Shown piece after piece: positions 1-10,433 of a DNA stretch of 64,000 nt; the stretch's first letter is position 1; every line of letters starts with the position of its first letter. This DNA comes from Dyella sp. RRB7 (lineage in GTDB: Bacteria > Pseudomonadota > Gammaproteobacteria > Xanthomonadales > Rhodanobacteraceae), in NCBI RefSeq assembly GCF_022761115.1, contig NZ_JAKWJS010000007.1, positions 1 to 64,000 of the forward strand. Direction: 5' to 3'. Below the pieces are notes generated by a model. That model worked only from the letters and a program-made list of their open reading frames with translations, did not search any database and was not told the DNA's origin. The position numbers were made by a program, and so were the translations under genes.

Positions 1-14
1 GGGGCTTTATCCCT

Positions 15-50
15 CAAACGCCTTCCCAGCCGGGAAGGCGTTTGTCTTTG
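15..50 (+). terminator. Intrinsic terminator-like hairpin of an upstream gene outside the window
   Basis: A perfect 13-bp stem (15-27 with 32-44, loop AGCC) is followed by a weak T-rich stretch (TCTTTG). It probably ends a plus-strand transcription unit that lies to the left of the window. The stem is perfect but the T-tract is interrupted, so efficiency is uncertain. Confidence 0.7.
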
Positions 51-140
51 CTCCTTTTGAAAATCGCGCTCCTGCGCAACGCGCGTTATCGCCTATGATG
101 CAAAGCGTCCTGGCCCGGCGTTCCGCGGAGCATCTCCCTC

Positions 141-824
141 GTGTTTGTCCATGTCGAAACCCGTCGTCGCAGTCATGTGCAATGGGCCACCGTGTTGCTG
201 GTGGTGCTGTGCGTGATCAGCTTCGTCGGGGTGGCCCTGATGCCGGCGCCGCAGCGCATGTCGATGTGGCTCGAATGGGGCACGGTGCCCGCGAATATCT
301 TTGATGCGAAGCAGCCGATCCTTCCGCAGCTGCATGATCCTTCGCTGTTGCGTCTGGCCACGGCGTTGTTCATCCATCTCGCCTGGCTGCACTTGCTGGG
401 CAATCTGCTGTTCCTGGTGATTTTCGGGCTTCCCGCTGAACGCGCCTTGGGTTCGCTGCGGTTTTTGCTGCTGTTTATGCTCGGCGGCATCATCGCGAAC
501 CTGGTCGGCGCCTTGTCATTGGCGGGCGTGCGCTCGCCGATCATCGGTTGCAGCGGCGCGGTCTCGGCCGTGCTGGGCGCGTATATCGCGCTATTCCCGC
601 GTGCACGCCTGGGCCTGGTATTGCCGCTCGGTCTTTATCTCGAATTTGTACGAGTGCCGGCGTTTCTGCTCATCGGCATCTGGGTGTTGCTGCAGCTGCT
701 CTTCACCTACGCAGGCCCGAGCTATGGCGCCGTGGTGTGGTGGACGCATATCGCGGGTTTCCTGTTCGGCGTGGTGTTCGCCTTGTTCTCGCGCGATGCG
801 ATTGCCAGGCGCCTGCGCGGGTAA
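141..824 (+). CDS. Rhomboid family intramembrane serine protease
   Basis: The 227-aa polytopic membrane protein has a rhomboid core: HxxxN at His84-Asn88 (HLLGN), the catalytic serine motif GCSG with Ser138, and the catalytic histidine His203 in WTHIAGFLFG. Rhomboids cleave transmembrane segments of membrane proteins inside the bilayer by a Ser-His dyad. About six hydrophobic segments are visible. The start is a GTG; a GGAG lies about 10 bases upstream, and the ATG at 151 is out of frame. A TATGAT box at 94-99 could be its -10, without a convincing -35. The next gene begins 9 bases downstream, so the two are probably cotranscribed. The substrate cannot be told from sequence. Confidence 0.9.
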   Translation: MFVHVETRRRSHVQWATVLLVVLCVISFVGVALMPAPQRMSMWLEWGTVPANIFDAKQPILPQLHDPSLLRLATALFIHLAWLHLLGNLLFLVIFGLPAERALGSLRFLLLFMLGGIIANLVGALSLAGVRSPIIGCSGAVSAVLGAYIALFPRARLGLVLPLGLYLEFVRVPAFLLIGIWVLLQLLFTYAGPSYGAVVWWTHIAGFLFGVVFALFSRDAIARRLRG

Positions 825-833
825 AATACGCGC

Positions 834-1160
834 ATGCGAACCAAGAAACTCTACAAGGTAACCTTCCTGCACCTGGGCAAGTGCTACGAGCTCTATGCCC
901 GGCACGTGGCATCCAGCAGTCTGTGGGGATTTACCGAAGTCGCCGAGCTGGTGTTCGAGCCGGTGGGTGAAGGCCTGCTGGTCGATCCGACCGAGGAACG
1001 CTTGCGCGAGGAATTCAAGGACACCCGCGTGCTGCACCTGCCGATGCAATCGGTGGTGCGCGTCGAGGAAGTCGAGAGCAAGGGCGCGCTGGTCATTCGC
1101 GATGCTGCGGACGGGCAGAAGATCACGCCCTTCCCGATGCCTCCGCGTGGACGTCAGTAG
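834..1160 (+). CDS. DUF1820 family protein
   Basis: This 108-aa soluble protein matches the DUF1820 family, which is common in gammaproteobacteria and has no assigned function. It begins MRTKKLYKVTFL and carries the characteristic GKCYELYA and SSLWGF stretches. No signal peptide or membrane segment is visible. It starts only 9 bases after the rhomboid stop codon, so it is likely the second gene of a two-gene unit. It converges with the minus-strand RMD1-like gene 14 bases downstream. The family assignment is from memory of its conserved sequence; the function is unknown. Confidence 0.8.
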   Translation: MRTKKLYKVTFLHLGKCYELYARHVASSSLWGFTEVAELVFEPVGEGLLVDPTEERLREEFKDTRVLHLPMQSVVRVEEVESKGALVIRDAADGQKITPFPMPPRGRQ

Positions 1161-1174
1161 CGATCCATGTAGCC

Positions 1175-2299
1175 TCAAACGTGGCGGATGACGGCGATGA
1201 CGATCTCCACCACGATCAGCAGGATGATGGCCAGTTCCATCAGTTCGCCGCGCTTGCTCGAGGCCTCCTCGTACAGCGCGGCATAGCTGTCGCGGATGAT
1301 CGCCAGCTTGCGATCCACCGCCTTGCTCACATGCGGCACGCGGAACAGCTCCAGCGCCGACGCATACACACGGGCCAGATAGACGTCCTCCGTCACCTGC
1401 AGTGCGTTGTCCACTTTCTCGGTGATCTCGGTGACTTCGGCCACTAGCGTGTACAGGCGCCGGGCGAGGTCGGCATAGCGGCGTGCCGCAAAGGGGCTGG
1501 CGACGTTGTGGGTGGCCTCGACCAGGTCGTACATGCGCGGCAATTCGTCGTCGAGCAGTTCGTCGTAGTAGCGCAGCTCCAATAGCTGGGCGTTGGCGAC
1601 CTCAAGGATGTCGACGACGTCCGAATCATCACGCGGCTCGTAGATGAACGCGCGGTCCCAGGTGAGCACCACCAGGTCGTCGGCATAGTAGGAAAAACGT
1701 TGCCGCAGCAGATCCTGCCGAGCCTGTTCGGACAACGGTCGCGATTCGCCGGACAGCAGTGGCACCAGGTCGACCTCCTCCGCCAGTGACGAGGTGGTGG
1801 TCACGCCGTCAAGCGCGTGTACCAGGCCCAGTAGATAGTCCTCGTGCAGTGGTGCCGAACTTGGCCGCGACAAGGCTGGGCGCATGATCTCCATGATCTG
1901 GGCCAGCAGCTGCGCCCACACCGGTGAACCCGACGCGATGCCCAGGGCCGCATCGACCGCGTTGACCTGTCCGGTAAAGTCCGCCCATGAAAGATCGTTG
2001 GCGGGCACGCGCACGGAGAAGGCCGCCACGCCGAACTCGTACAGGCGCGCCATCACGGTGGCCTGCAGCGATCGCCCGCCAATCTCCACCCGCACGGGTT
2101 CCAGCGTCAGCTCCACCGGGGGTTCGCCGAACGTCATCGCCTTGGGTGGTGCGCTGATCAGGCGACTGCGTGCCGCGGCCGTGTGCGCATGACGCGCCCA
2201 TAGCGATTCGACGGCAGCCAGATCGATGGCATCAGCGATGTCGACCAGGCGCATCGCGATCACGGCGGCCCGGTATACGTGAGGCTGCTTTCGTTCCAT
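1175..2299 (-). CDS. RMD1/DUF155 family protein, C-terminally anchored
   Basis: The 374-aa protein resembles the RMD1 (DUF155) family: a mixed alpha/beta N-terminal domain, an acidic middle with a long helical/coiled region (about 240-340), and a single C-terminal membrane segment rich in Ile/Val/Leu that ends in IRHV. Yeast relatives (RMD1, SIF2-like) are membrane tethered; bacterial members have no settled role. I chose the ATG at 2299 because AAGGA sits 8 bases upstream; an in-frame ATG at 2356 would add 19 poorly conserved, Arg/Glu-rich residues. The gene is monocistronic by position, convergent with DUF1820 and separated from the amidotransferase gene upstream. Confidence 0.75.
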   Translation of the reverse strand: MERKQPHVYRAAVIAMRLVDIADAIDLAAVESLWARHAHTAAARSRLISAPPKAMTFGEPPVELTLEPVRVEIGGRSLQATVMARLYEFGVAAFSVRVPANDLSWADFTGQVNAVDAALGIASGSPVWAQLLAQIMEIMRPALSRPSSAPLHEDYLLGLVHALDGVTTTSSLAEEVDLVPLLSGESRPLSEQARQDLLRQRFSYYADDLVVLTWDRAFIYEPRDDSDVVDILEVANAQLLELRYYDELLDDELPRMYDLVEATHNVASPFAARRYADLARRLYTLVAEVTEITEKVDNALQVTEDVYLARVYASALELFRVPHVSKAVDRKLAIIRDSYAALYEEASSKRGELMELAIILLIVVEIVIAVIRHV

Positions 2300-2388
2300 C
2301 CTGTCGGTCCTTTCCGGAGAGCGCGAAGCCTCGGTGGCTGCGCCCGGCGTGTCCATTCTAAGACTGCGCCATGACAGGTGCCGATCGA

Positions 2389-3111
2389 TCAGCCGGATGC
2401 CAGTCCGTGATGGCGGGAGAATTGCCGGAACAGCCGCCGCGCCAGTGGTGTCGGCGCCACTTGCCGGAAGGTGTGGTGCGGGTCGAAGCCCTCGCGCCGC
2501 ATGTCGTGATGCTTGCGATGGATATAGGCACGCATCACGTCGGCATTGAATTCGGGATGGAACTGCGCGCTCATCGCGTTGGACCCATAGCGCAGCAAGT
2601 GGTGCGGATCGCGCGCGGAACTGGCCAGCACGGTGGCGCCCTTGGGCACTTCCAGCACGCTCTGCTCATGCGTGGTGTGGGCGCGAAATTCCGGGGGCAG
2701 CCGGGCGGTGAGCGGGTCCGCCTTGGCCGCATCGAGCAGCCTGATCGGCACCGTGCCGATTTCACGGCCGCCCGGCAGGTAATCGACGCGTCCGCCCAGG
2801 GCATGCGCCATCAGCTGATGGCCATAGCAAATGCCGAACAGCGGCAATTCCAGGTCCATCGCATCGCGGATCCAGCCGGCCGTGCGCTCGCTCCACGCGG
2901 CGTGCTCGGTAACCATCGCGGCGGAACCAGTGATCAGGGCGCCGGCGACCTCGCCGGGCGGAGGCAAGGCCTCGCCCCATTCCACGTCCACGATGCGCAC
3001 GCGTTCCGGCGACAGCTGGGCGCCAAGGCGGAACCAGTGCGGAAAGTCGCCATGACGCGCGCGGATGGGAGCGGGTGCGCGGCCGGTGCGGATGATCAGG
3101 ACAGGCTTCAT
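2389..3111 (-). CDS. Class I glutamine amidotransferase (GMP synthase-like domain protein)
   Basis: This free-standing 240-aa class I glutamine amidotransferase domain has the nucleophile elbow FGICYGHQ (Cys95 by this start) and the partner QFHPE (His185, Glu187). The triad is therefore intact and it should hydrolyse glutamine to supply ammonia, or act on a related amide such as a gamma-glutamyl compound. Stand-alone members of this type are usually annotated GMP synthase-like; no synthetase domain adjoins it. An in-frame ATG at 3147 would add 12 residues and lies 10 bases after the GspE-like stop; neither start has a strong ribosome site. It is probably cotranscribed with the upstream ATPase gene, which gives no clue to its substrate. 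Confidence 0.85.
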   Translation of the reverse strand: MKPVLIIRTGRAPAPIRARHGDFPHWFRLGAQLSPERVRIVDVEWGEALPPPGEVAGALITGSAAMVTEHAAWSERTAGWIRDAMDLELPLFGICYGHQLMAHALGGRVDYLPGGREIGTVPIRLLDAAKADPLTARLPPEFRAHTTHEQSVLEVPKGATVLASSARDPHHLLRYGSNAMSAQFHPEFNADVMRAYIHRKHHDMRREGFDPHHTFRQVAPTPLARRLFRQFSRHHGLASG

Positions 3112-3156
3112 GCGATGGGACGACTTCTTCGTGCGGGTGGAATCCATGATGCGACG

Positions 3157-4968
3157 TCAGGCTGAACCGTGCTCGATCGGCGGTATCACGGTAAGCACTT
3201 CCTGCACCGTGGTGACGCCGCGCGCGACCTGCGCCGCCGCGGAAATGCGCAGCGGCCGCATGCCCTCGGCCAGCGCCGCGTGGCCGAAGTGGCTCAGGTC
3301 CAGCTGCGCGGAAATCAGGCCGCGCAGGCGCGACGACAGCTGCATCATCTCGTAGATGCCGGTGCGGCCCTTGAAGCCGGTGTTGCGGCATTCCAGGCAC
3401 CCATGGGGCTTGTAGACCTTGTCGGGCAGCGGCACGCTCCAGCCATGGGTCAGCGCCGTCCATTCGTGCGGATCCTGTTCGGTCTCCTGCTTGCAATACG
3501 GACACAGCGTGCGCAGCAGGCGCTGCGCCACCACTCCCGTGAGCGTGGACTGGATCAGGTAGTGCGGCACACCCAGGTCGAGCAGGCGGGTGACGGCGCT
3601 GGGCGCGTCGTTGGTATGCAGCGTCGACAACACCAAGTGGCCGGTGAGCGAGGCCTGCACCGCCATCTGCGCGGTTTCCAGGTCGCGGATCTCGCCGACC
3701 ATGATGATGTCCGGATCCTGGCGCAGCAGGGTGCGCACGCCGGCCGCGAAGTCCAGGTCGATCGCCGGCTGCACCTGCATCTGGTTGAACTCGGTCGAGA
3801 CCATTTCGATCGGGTCTTCCACCGTGCACACGTTGAGCTCGGGCGTGGCCAGGTGCTTGAGCGTGGAATACAGCGTGGTGGTCTTGCCCGAGCCGGTAGG
3901 ACCGGTGACCAGCACGATGCCGTGCGGACGTTCCACCATGGCGCGCCAGGCTTCGCCTTCGTCGGGGGAGAAGCCCAGCTGCGAGAAATCCTTGGCGACG
4001 ATATCCGGGTCGAAGATACGCATCACCACCTTCTCGCCGAAGGCGGTGGGCATGGTGGAAATGCGCAGCTCCACCTCGCGGCCCGAGGTGGAACGGGTCT
4101 TGATGCGGCCATCCTGCGGGCGGCGCTTCTCGGACACGTCCATGCGCGAAAGAATCTTGATGCGCGCGGTCACCGCCGTCATCACCGGCGGCGGCAGCTC
4201 GAACACCTTGTGCATCACGCCGTCGATGCGAAAGCGCATCTGGCCGGTTTCGCGGCGGGGCTCCAGGTGGATATCCGACGCACGCTGCTCGAAGGCGTAC
4301 TGCAGCAGCCAGTCGACGATGTGCACCACATGGCGGTCATCCGCCCCCACTTCGCCGCTCTTGCCCAGCTCCAGCAATTGCTCGAAGTTGAGAATGGCGG
4401 AGGAGTCGTAGCCCGAGCCCTTGGCGTCCTGCGCCAGCTGGATCGAGCGCTGGACGCCATAGAACTCCAGCAGGTAGCGGTTGATGTCCAGCGGGCTGGA
4501 CACCACGCGCTTGACGTCCCTGCGCAGCATCTGCGCCAGGTCGGCGGCCCAGGCGCCGTCGAACGGCTCGCAGGTGGCGAAGGTCACTTCGCCCGGCGCG
4601 GCGGCCACGGGAAGAATGCGGTGGCGCTCAGCGTAGGCGCGGCTCACCACCTGGGTGACCACGGCCGCGTTGATCTTCATCGGGTCGATCTTGAGGTACG
4701 GCAGCCCGGCCTGGCCGGCCAGCCAGGCGGTGAGGCCTTCCAGGCTCAGCGCGCGCCCGGGATCGCGCTGGTTGGGCAGTTGGGCATTGGCGATCAGCAC
4801 CAGCGGATGCAGCTCCGCCGTGCTGCGCCCGCTGCGCGAGCCCATGCGCACCTGCTTGGCGTCTTCCGCCAGCAGGTAACCCTCCACCACCAGGGTGGCG
4901 AGCAGTTCGTCCAGGGCCAGCCGGCCACGGCGGCCAAGCAGGGACGCGGATTGCGGTGATACAGCCAT
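3157..4968 (-). CDS. GspE/PilB family secretion ATPase, orphan
   Basis: The 603-aa protein has the full architecture of a type II secretion/type IV pilus assembly ATPase: an N-terminal MshEN-like domain (about 80-165), then the ATPase with Walker A GPTGSGKT (356-363), Walker B region IIMVGEIRD (about 421-429), a histidine box STLHTND, and the two zinc CxxC pairs (489/492 and 524/527). It would power assembly of a pseudopilus or pilus from the cytoplasmic face. No gspD, F, G or pil gene lies nearby, so it is an orphan copy. I chose ATG 4968 (GGGAG about 9 bases upstream) over ATG 4995. The glutamine amidotransferase gene follows. Confidence 0.9.
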   Translation of the reverse strand: MAVSPQSASLLGRRGRLALDELLATLVVEGYLLAEDAKQVRMGSRSGRSTAELHPLVLIANAQLPNQRDPGRALSLEGLTAWLAGQAGLPYLKIDPMKINAAVVTQVVSRAYAERHRILPVAAAPGEVTFATCEPFDGAWAADLAQMLRRDVKRVVSSPLDINRYLLEFYGVQRSIQLAQDAKGSGYDSSAILNFEQLLELGKSGEVGADDRHVVHIVDWLLQYAFEQRASDIHLEPRRETGQMRFRIDGVMHKVFELPPPVMTAVTARIKILSRMDVSEKRRPQDGRIKTRSTSGREVELRISTMPTAFGEKVVMRIFDPDIVAKDFSQLGFSPDEGEAWRAMVERPHGIVLVTGPTGSGKTTTLYSTLKHLATPELNVCTVEDPIEMVSTEFNQMQVQPAIDLDFAAGVRTLLRQDPDIIMVGEIRDLETAQMAVQASLTGHLVLSTLHTNDAPSAVTRLLDLGVPHYLIQSTLTGVVAQRLLRTLCPYCKQETEQDPHEWTALTHGWSVPLPDKVYKPHGCLECRNTGFKGRTGIYEMMQLSSRLRGLISAQLDLSHFGHAALAEGMRPLRISAAAQVARGVTTVQEVLTVIPPIEHGSA

Positions 4969-5030
4969 ACGGCAATCTCTCCCGAGGGGCTTCATCGCCC
5001 TGAAAATCCAGCGGCGAAAGCGGTCCCGGC

Positions 5031-5036
5031 TATACT
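5031..5036 (+). promoter_or_regulatory. Probable -10 box of the glyQS operon
   Basis: TATACT lies 31 bases before the glyQ start in the short divergent region between the GspE-like gene and glyQ. No good -35 hexamer is visible at 16-18 bases upstream, so only the -10 is supported. Confidence 0.4.
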
Positions 5037-5066
5037 AACCCGCTTTATCGAAGCCCACGGGAAGCC

Positions 5067-5974
<908 letters not shown>

Positions 5975-5978
<4 letters not shown>

Positions 5979-8125
5979 GCGCCGCCACCAAGCCGTTGCT
6001 GATCGAACTGGGCACGGAAGAACTGCCGCCCAAGGCGCTGGATGAACTGTCTGCCGCGTTCCTGCGCGGCGTGTGCGACGGCCTTGCCAAGCGTGGCGTG
6101 GAGGCGGCGCTGGATCAGGCGGCACGCTATGCGTCGCCGCGTCGTTTGGCCGTCCATATCCCCGCCGTCGCGGTGAACCAGCCGGAGCAGAGCGTGGAGC
6201 GCCGCGGCCCCGCCGTGAATGCCGCGCTCGATGCCAGTGGCCAGCCGAGCAAGGCACTGCAAGGTTTCGCGCAGTCGTGCGGCGTCACCGTGGAGCAGCT
6301 GGAAAAGCTCGAGACCGACAAGGGCTCGTGGTTCGTGTTCCGCGCGGTGAAGCCGGGCCAGCCCGTGGCGGCACTGCTGCCGGAGATCGTGGACGAAGCG
6401 CTCAAGGGCCTGCCCATCCCCAAGCCGATGCGCTGGGGCGACCACGACTACACCTTCGTGCGCCCGGTGCATTGGCTGGTGATGCTGCATGGCGCGGACA
6501 TCATTGACGGCCATGTGCTGGGGCTCTCTTCCGGCCGCCAGTCGCGCGGCCATCGCTTCATGCATCCGCAGCCGGTGCACGTGGCCGATGCGGACAGCTG
6601 GCTGGACGCGATGCGCGCCGCCAAGGTGCTGGCCGACCCGGCCGAGCGCCGCCAGAAGATTCGCGATGAAGTGGCGCGCGCGGCCAAGGAAACCGGTGGC
6701 GTGCCGCAGCTCGATGATGCGCTGCTGGACGAGATCGCCAACCTCACCGAATGGCCGGTGGCGATCGCCTGCCAGTTCGATCGCGAATTCCTCGCCGTGC
6801 CGCCCGAGGCGCTGGTCACCACCATGGAGACCAACCAGAAATTCGTGCCGGTGTTCGATGCGCAGGGCAAGCTCACCGAGCATTTCATCGGCGTGGCCAA
6901 CATCGAGAGCAGGCAGCCGTCGGAAATCCGCAAGGGCTACGAGCGTGTGATCCGCCCGCGTTTCGCCGACGCCAAGTTCTTCTGGGACGAAGACCTCAAG
7001 ACGCCGCTGGCCGGCTATCAGGACCAGCTCAAGCAGGTGACCTACCAGCAGGCGCTGGGCAGCCTGTGGGACAAGAGCGTGCGCGTGGCCGAACTGGCCC
7101 GCATCATCGCCAACCGCGTGGGCGTGGATGCCGGCGAAGCCACCCGGGCCGCCGCACTGAGCAAGTGCGACCTGCTCACCCGCATGGTCGGCGAATTCCC
7201 CGAGCTGCAGGGCGTGATGGGTCGCTACTACGCCGCGCAGCATGGCGAAACGGCGGAGGTGGCCGCTGCGCTGGACAGCTACTACCAGCCGCGCTTCGCC
7301 GGCGATGCCATTGCGGCCGGCAAGGTGGGCCGCGTGCTCGCCGTGGCCGATCGGCTGGACACGCTGGCCGGCATCTTCGCGGTAGGCCTCAAGCCCAGCG
7401 GCAACAAGGACCCGTTCGCGTTGCGCCGCGCCGCTCTGGGCCTGGCGCGCACCCTGGTCGAGGGCGGCCTGGAACTGGACCTGCGTGGCAGCTTCGTCGA
7501 AGCGCTGGAGCTGCTGCCGGAAGCCGCGTTGGCGGCGGGCCTCAAGCCGGGCAAGGACGGCAACGCGCCGGCGCTCGATGCCGGCAAGCGTCGCGCCACC
7601 CTGGTCGATGAGCTGTATGACTTCGTGCTCGAGCGCCTGCGCGGCTATTACGCCGAGCAGGGCTTCAGCGGCGAGCAGTTCGAGGCCGTGCTGGCCGTCT
7701 CGCCGGCCAGCCTGGTCGATTTCGATCGCCGCCTGCGTGCCGTGGCCGAGTTCGGCCGTCGTCCGGAAGCGTTGAGCCTGGCCGCCGCCAACAAGCGCGT
7801 GGCGAACATCCTGCGCAAGCAGGCGGAAGAAGCGGATGCACCGGTCGTCGGCACCACGGTCGACCCGACGCACTTCGAGGCCGATGCCGAGCGGGCGCTC
7901 GCTTCCGCGCTGGATGGCGCACGCGCCGATACGGCCGCGCCGTTGCGGCAGGGCGACTACGCCGCCGTGCTCACGCGCCTGGCCCAGCTGCAGGCGCCGG
8001 TGGATGCATTCTTCGACAGCGTGCTGGTCAATGCGGAGAACCCGGCGGTGCGCGCCAATCGCCTCGCCCTGCTGGGCCAGCTCAAGGCGCAGTTCGGCGC
8101 CATCGCCGATATCGCCCGCCTGTAA
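5975..8125 (+). CDS. glyS: Glycine--tRNA ligase beta subunit
   Basis: GlyS is the beta chain of the heterotetrameric glycyl-tRNA synthetase and carries the tRNA-binding domains. The 716-aa product begins with the conserved [15 protein letters not shown], contains the [11 protein letters not shown] segment and HD-like region, and ends with an anticodon-binding DALR-type domain ([10 protein letters not shown]...NRLALLGQL). Its length is normal (about 690-720). The start overlaps the glyQ stop as ATGA. A perfect hairpin terminator follows 22 bases after the stop. Confidence 0.98.
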
Positions 8126-8147
8126 CGTCCGGGCGCCAGCCCACAGC

Positions 8148-8180
8148 AAAACGGCAGCCCTCGGGCTGCCGTTTTATTTG
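8148..8180. terminator. Bidirectional terminator between glyS and the XRE regulator gene
   Basis: A perfect 13-bp stem (8148-8160 with 8163-8175, 2-base loop) starts in AAAA and ends in TTTT, so it offers a U-tract in both directions. It lies between the convergent glyS and XRE genes and can end both transcripts. Confidence 0.9.
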
Positions 8181-8196
8181 CGAAAAGGCCAAGGCC

Positions 8197-8763
8197 TCAG
8201 GCGACGGCCTGGCGGCCGCGCTTCACGCGCTCATGCAGGCGCTGGTTGAACGTCACCATGGCCGACGCATCGACATCCGTGCCGCCCGGGCCGAGGATCT
8301 CGTAGAGATCGGCCAGCATGTCGGCATTGTCGGCCAGGGTGAGCCGGCTTTCGGCCAGGTCCAGTTCCGACTGGAGGATGCGCAGCGCCGTGTTCAGGCG
8401 GTGCGGGTCCATGGCCATGCCGCTGGCGTGCAGCGTGTCGGCCGCGGTACGCAGCTTGGAACGGTGGCGATTGGCGGCGGCTTCGGCGTTCGGCAGTTCT
8501 TCGCCCGAGGCGATGGCGTCGGCCTGGATGGAGCCTTCGCCGGCAACCAGCCACACCAGGGAAATCCCCAGCGTCTTGGCCAGCGTGACGCAGCGCGCGC
8601 GCGAAGGATCGGTGTTGCCATCGCGCCAGCTGCGCACGACGCCCTCGGAGAAACCGCACATGCGGGCGATTTCGGTAACACTGCCCACGCGCTGGATCAG
8701 CACTTTGATGCGATCAGCGAAAGTACCCGATGACTCGATGGTCGAATTTTTCTGAATATTCAT
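8197..8763 (-). CDS. XRE-family helix-turn-helix regulator, phage-repressor-like
   Basis: The 188-aa protein has an N-terminal lambda-repressor-type HTH (about residues 28-62: SVTEIARMCGFSEGVVRSW, then DGNTDPSR) followed by LAKTLGISLVWLVAGEG, typical of XRE and CI-like regulators. The rest is helical and has no LexA/S24 peptidase Ser-Lys pair, so RecA-type autocleavage is not expected. The start at 8763 has AGGAAA 7 bases upstream; an earlier in-frame start (8817) lacks one. No phage genes surround it, so it is probably a chromosomal regulator; targets are unknown. It converges with glyS at a shared terminator. Confidence 0.8.
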   Translation of the reverse strand: MNIQKNSTIESSGTFADRIKVLIQRVGSVTEIARMCGFSEGVVRSWRDGNTDPSRARCVTLAKTLGISLVWLVAGEGSIQADAIASGEELPNAEAAANRHRSKLRTAADTLHASGMAMDPHRLNTALRILQSELDLAESRLTLADNADMLADLYEILGPGGTDVDASAMVTFNQRLHERVKRGRQAVA

Positions 8764-9421
8764 CGCAGTTTCCTGACGGATGGCGACAAGTTGTGGTGAG
8801 CGTGAACCGAAATTCAAATTCTAAGCGTCAAGTAATCGTTAAAAACGAGTTACATCCGCAGCATCTTTCTATCGGATTCGCAAGGATTTGGCGGTAGCGG
8901 CCCCGGGGAGCAACTTCTGCCGACTTCCAAGAACGCAATTGTCCTTGATTGGTCACCCGTATTTCGCTGCCTTGTTCAGCTGCCAGACAGGTAAATTGGG
9001 CTGGTGCCTCCTTTGGAACCAGTCACATACAGTCGTCCCGCGTCTGCCGCAGGGCACGTCCCCTGACCCTATGGCGCCCACTGTGCCGCAAGATACCATT
9101 CAATAAACTTACGACGGTCGCGCATGGCAGATCCTCCGCAGCATCTTTGCGGCCTGAAGTCGCGGCTGTCCGGTGGATGGGTCCGAACTTTCGCCTGGGG
9201 CAATGGAGCGCAGTGTGCTGCGACTTGGCGCTGCCGAACATTACGATCCGTTAATGTGCGGCGCGGACGTCATGAAATCGCCCCAGGGGCCGCGGCCGGG
9301 GCGATCCGTGGCGTGAGCGGAAGCCACGCCATGGTCATCATGCGTCTGCCTGCGCTGTTCCGAGCGCATGCATTTGGCCGTCCAAGCATCCCGTCGCATA
9401 CGCAAGCGCATGGCGCCAACT
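8764..9421. other. Long intergenic region without a supported gene
   Basis: About 660 bases separate the XRE start from the promoter of the lipoprotein gene. Short open frames on both strands lack ribosome sites and recognisable sequence, so I reject them. Visible structure: an AT-rich stretch at 8815-8850 that could hold the XRE promoter; a 14-base direct repeat (TCCGCAGCATCTTT) near 8855 and 9134; and a GC-rich hairpin 9277-9305 (ATCGCCCC with GGGGCGAT) without a T-tract. Confidence 0.5.
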
Positions 9422-9450
9422 TTTACAAGCCCTTACCTTTGGGCTATCCT
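9422..9450 (+). promoter_or_regulatory. Sigma-70-type promoter of the YbaY-like lipoprotein gene
   Basis: TTTACA (9422-9427) and TATCCT (9445-9450) are separated by exactly 17 bases. Transcription would start near 9457, giving an untranslated leader of about 80 bases before the start at 9537. Confidence 0.65.
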
Positions 9451-9536
9451 CAGAGCTTCCCCCGTGTAGAGTCGAGGCGTGTTGGGCGCCTGTTGGTTCT
9501 CGCGCTAAGCCCTGACAGTTGATAGAGGTTTCCCCC

Positions 9537-10403
9537 ATGCGCAGGTTGGTTTGGTCGCTGATGTCGGTCGCTGCACTGGCTCTTGCCGGTTGTGGCAATT
9601 CTTCCGATTCGTCCCAGAATGCCTCGCAGGGTGGCGAGTCGTCCGCTTCCGCAGGAGCTCCCGCCAAGGCCAATGCCGTCACCGGTTCGGTGACCGTGCG
9701 CGACGCCAACCAGCTTTCGGGCGATGCCAAGCTGGATATCACCCTGGTGGACGTGTCGGCCCCGGATGCACCGGCGCTGGCAACCAAGTCGATCAGCTCC
9801 GCCACTACCTTCCCGCAGTCGTTCGAGCTGGATTTCAATCCGACCGATATCGATCCGGCGGCAATCTATGTGGTGAAGGCGGTGGAGACCGACGGTGATC
9901 GCAAGTACACCATGCCGATCCAGGCGCCGGTGCTGACCAAGGGGGCGCCGAGCCAGGTGAGCATCCAGCTGGTGGCCGAGCAGACTCCGGGCGAGAAGGA
10001 ATTGGCTGCTTTTACCGCCGTCCAGAAGCAGATCGGTGGCATGAAGATCAGCAACGGCACCAAGCTGGAAGACAAGGTGTCGCGTGGCTGGCAGGTGTTC
10101 CGCGAAGCGGGTGAAGTGAAGTTCATCCGCGAAGAAGTGGATTACGGCGACAAGGGCTTCACCAGCACCGACTATGCCTACAAGGATGGCAAGCCGTGGG
10201 TGGTGGTGCAGCAGAAGAAGTCCAGCAAGGACGCCAAGCCCACCTCCACCGAGCGCGTGGCATGGGCGCAGGACGGCACGCTGGTGCTCAAGAAGAACGA
10301 AGCCGGTGGCAAGACCTCGACGCTGAGTGATGACGATGCGGCCAGCCTGCAGAAGCAGGCGCAGTCCATCCTCAGCCTGGCGACGGGCGGCAAGGGCAAG
10401 TAA
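9537..10403 (+). CDS. YbaY/YscW-family lipoprotein
   Basis: The 288-aa exported protein has a lipoprotein signal peptide with the lipobox LALAGC (Cys19), followed by a Ser/Ala/Gly-rich linker and a YbaY/YscW-type beta domain (about 45-150: VTGSVTVRDANQLSGDAKLDITLVDVS and similar). The remaining ~140 residues are a second, Lys-rich domain not present in short YbaY proteins. YbaY-like proteins resemble secretion pilotins and META-like domains, but no function is established. The ATG at 9537 is preferred (AGAGG about 7 bases upstream) over 9519. A 17-bp-spaced promoter lies upstream and a strong terminator downstream, so it is monocistronic. Confidence 0.8.
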   Translation: MRRLVWSLMSVAALALAGCGNSSDSSQNASQGGESSASAGAPAKANAVTGSVTVRDANQLSGDAKLDITLVDVSAPDAPALATKSISSATTFPQSFELDFNPTDIDPAAIYVVKAVETDGDRKYTMPIQAPVLTKGAPSQVSIQLVAEQTPGEKELAAFTAVQKQIGGMKISNGTKLEDKVSRGWQVFREAGEVKFIREEVDYGDKGFTSTDYAYKDGKPWVVVQQKKSSKDAKPTSTERVAWAQDGTLVLKKNEAGGKTSTLSDDDAASLQKQAQSILSLATGGKGK

Positions 10404-10433
10404 GCCCCCGCTTTCATCGCGCCTCCGGGCATG

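Noticed and set aside
24-99. Full promoter for the rhomboid gene
   Set aside because: TATGAT at 94-99 has no acceptable -35; too weak to list.
8197-8763. Prophage around the CI-like regulator
   Set aside because: Neighbours are glyS and a lipoprotein gene; no integrase, att sites, structural genes or base-use change.
9124-9522. Short plus-strand frames in the 8.8-9.5 kb gap
   Set aside because: No ribosome sites, no recognisable domain, overlap the promoter of the lipoprotein gene.
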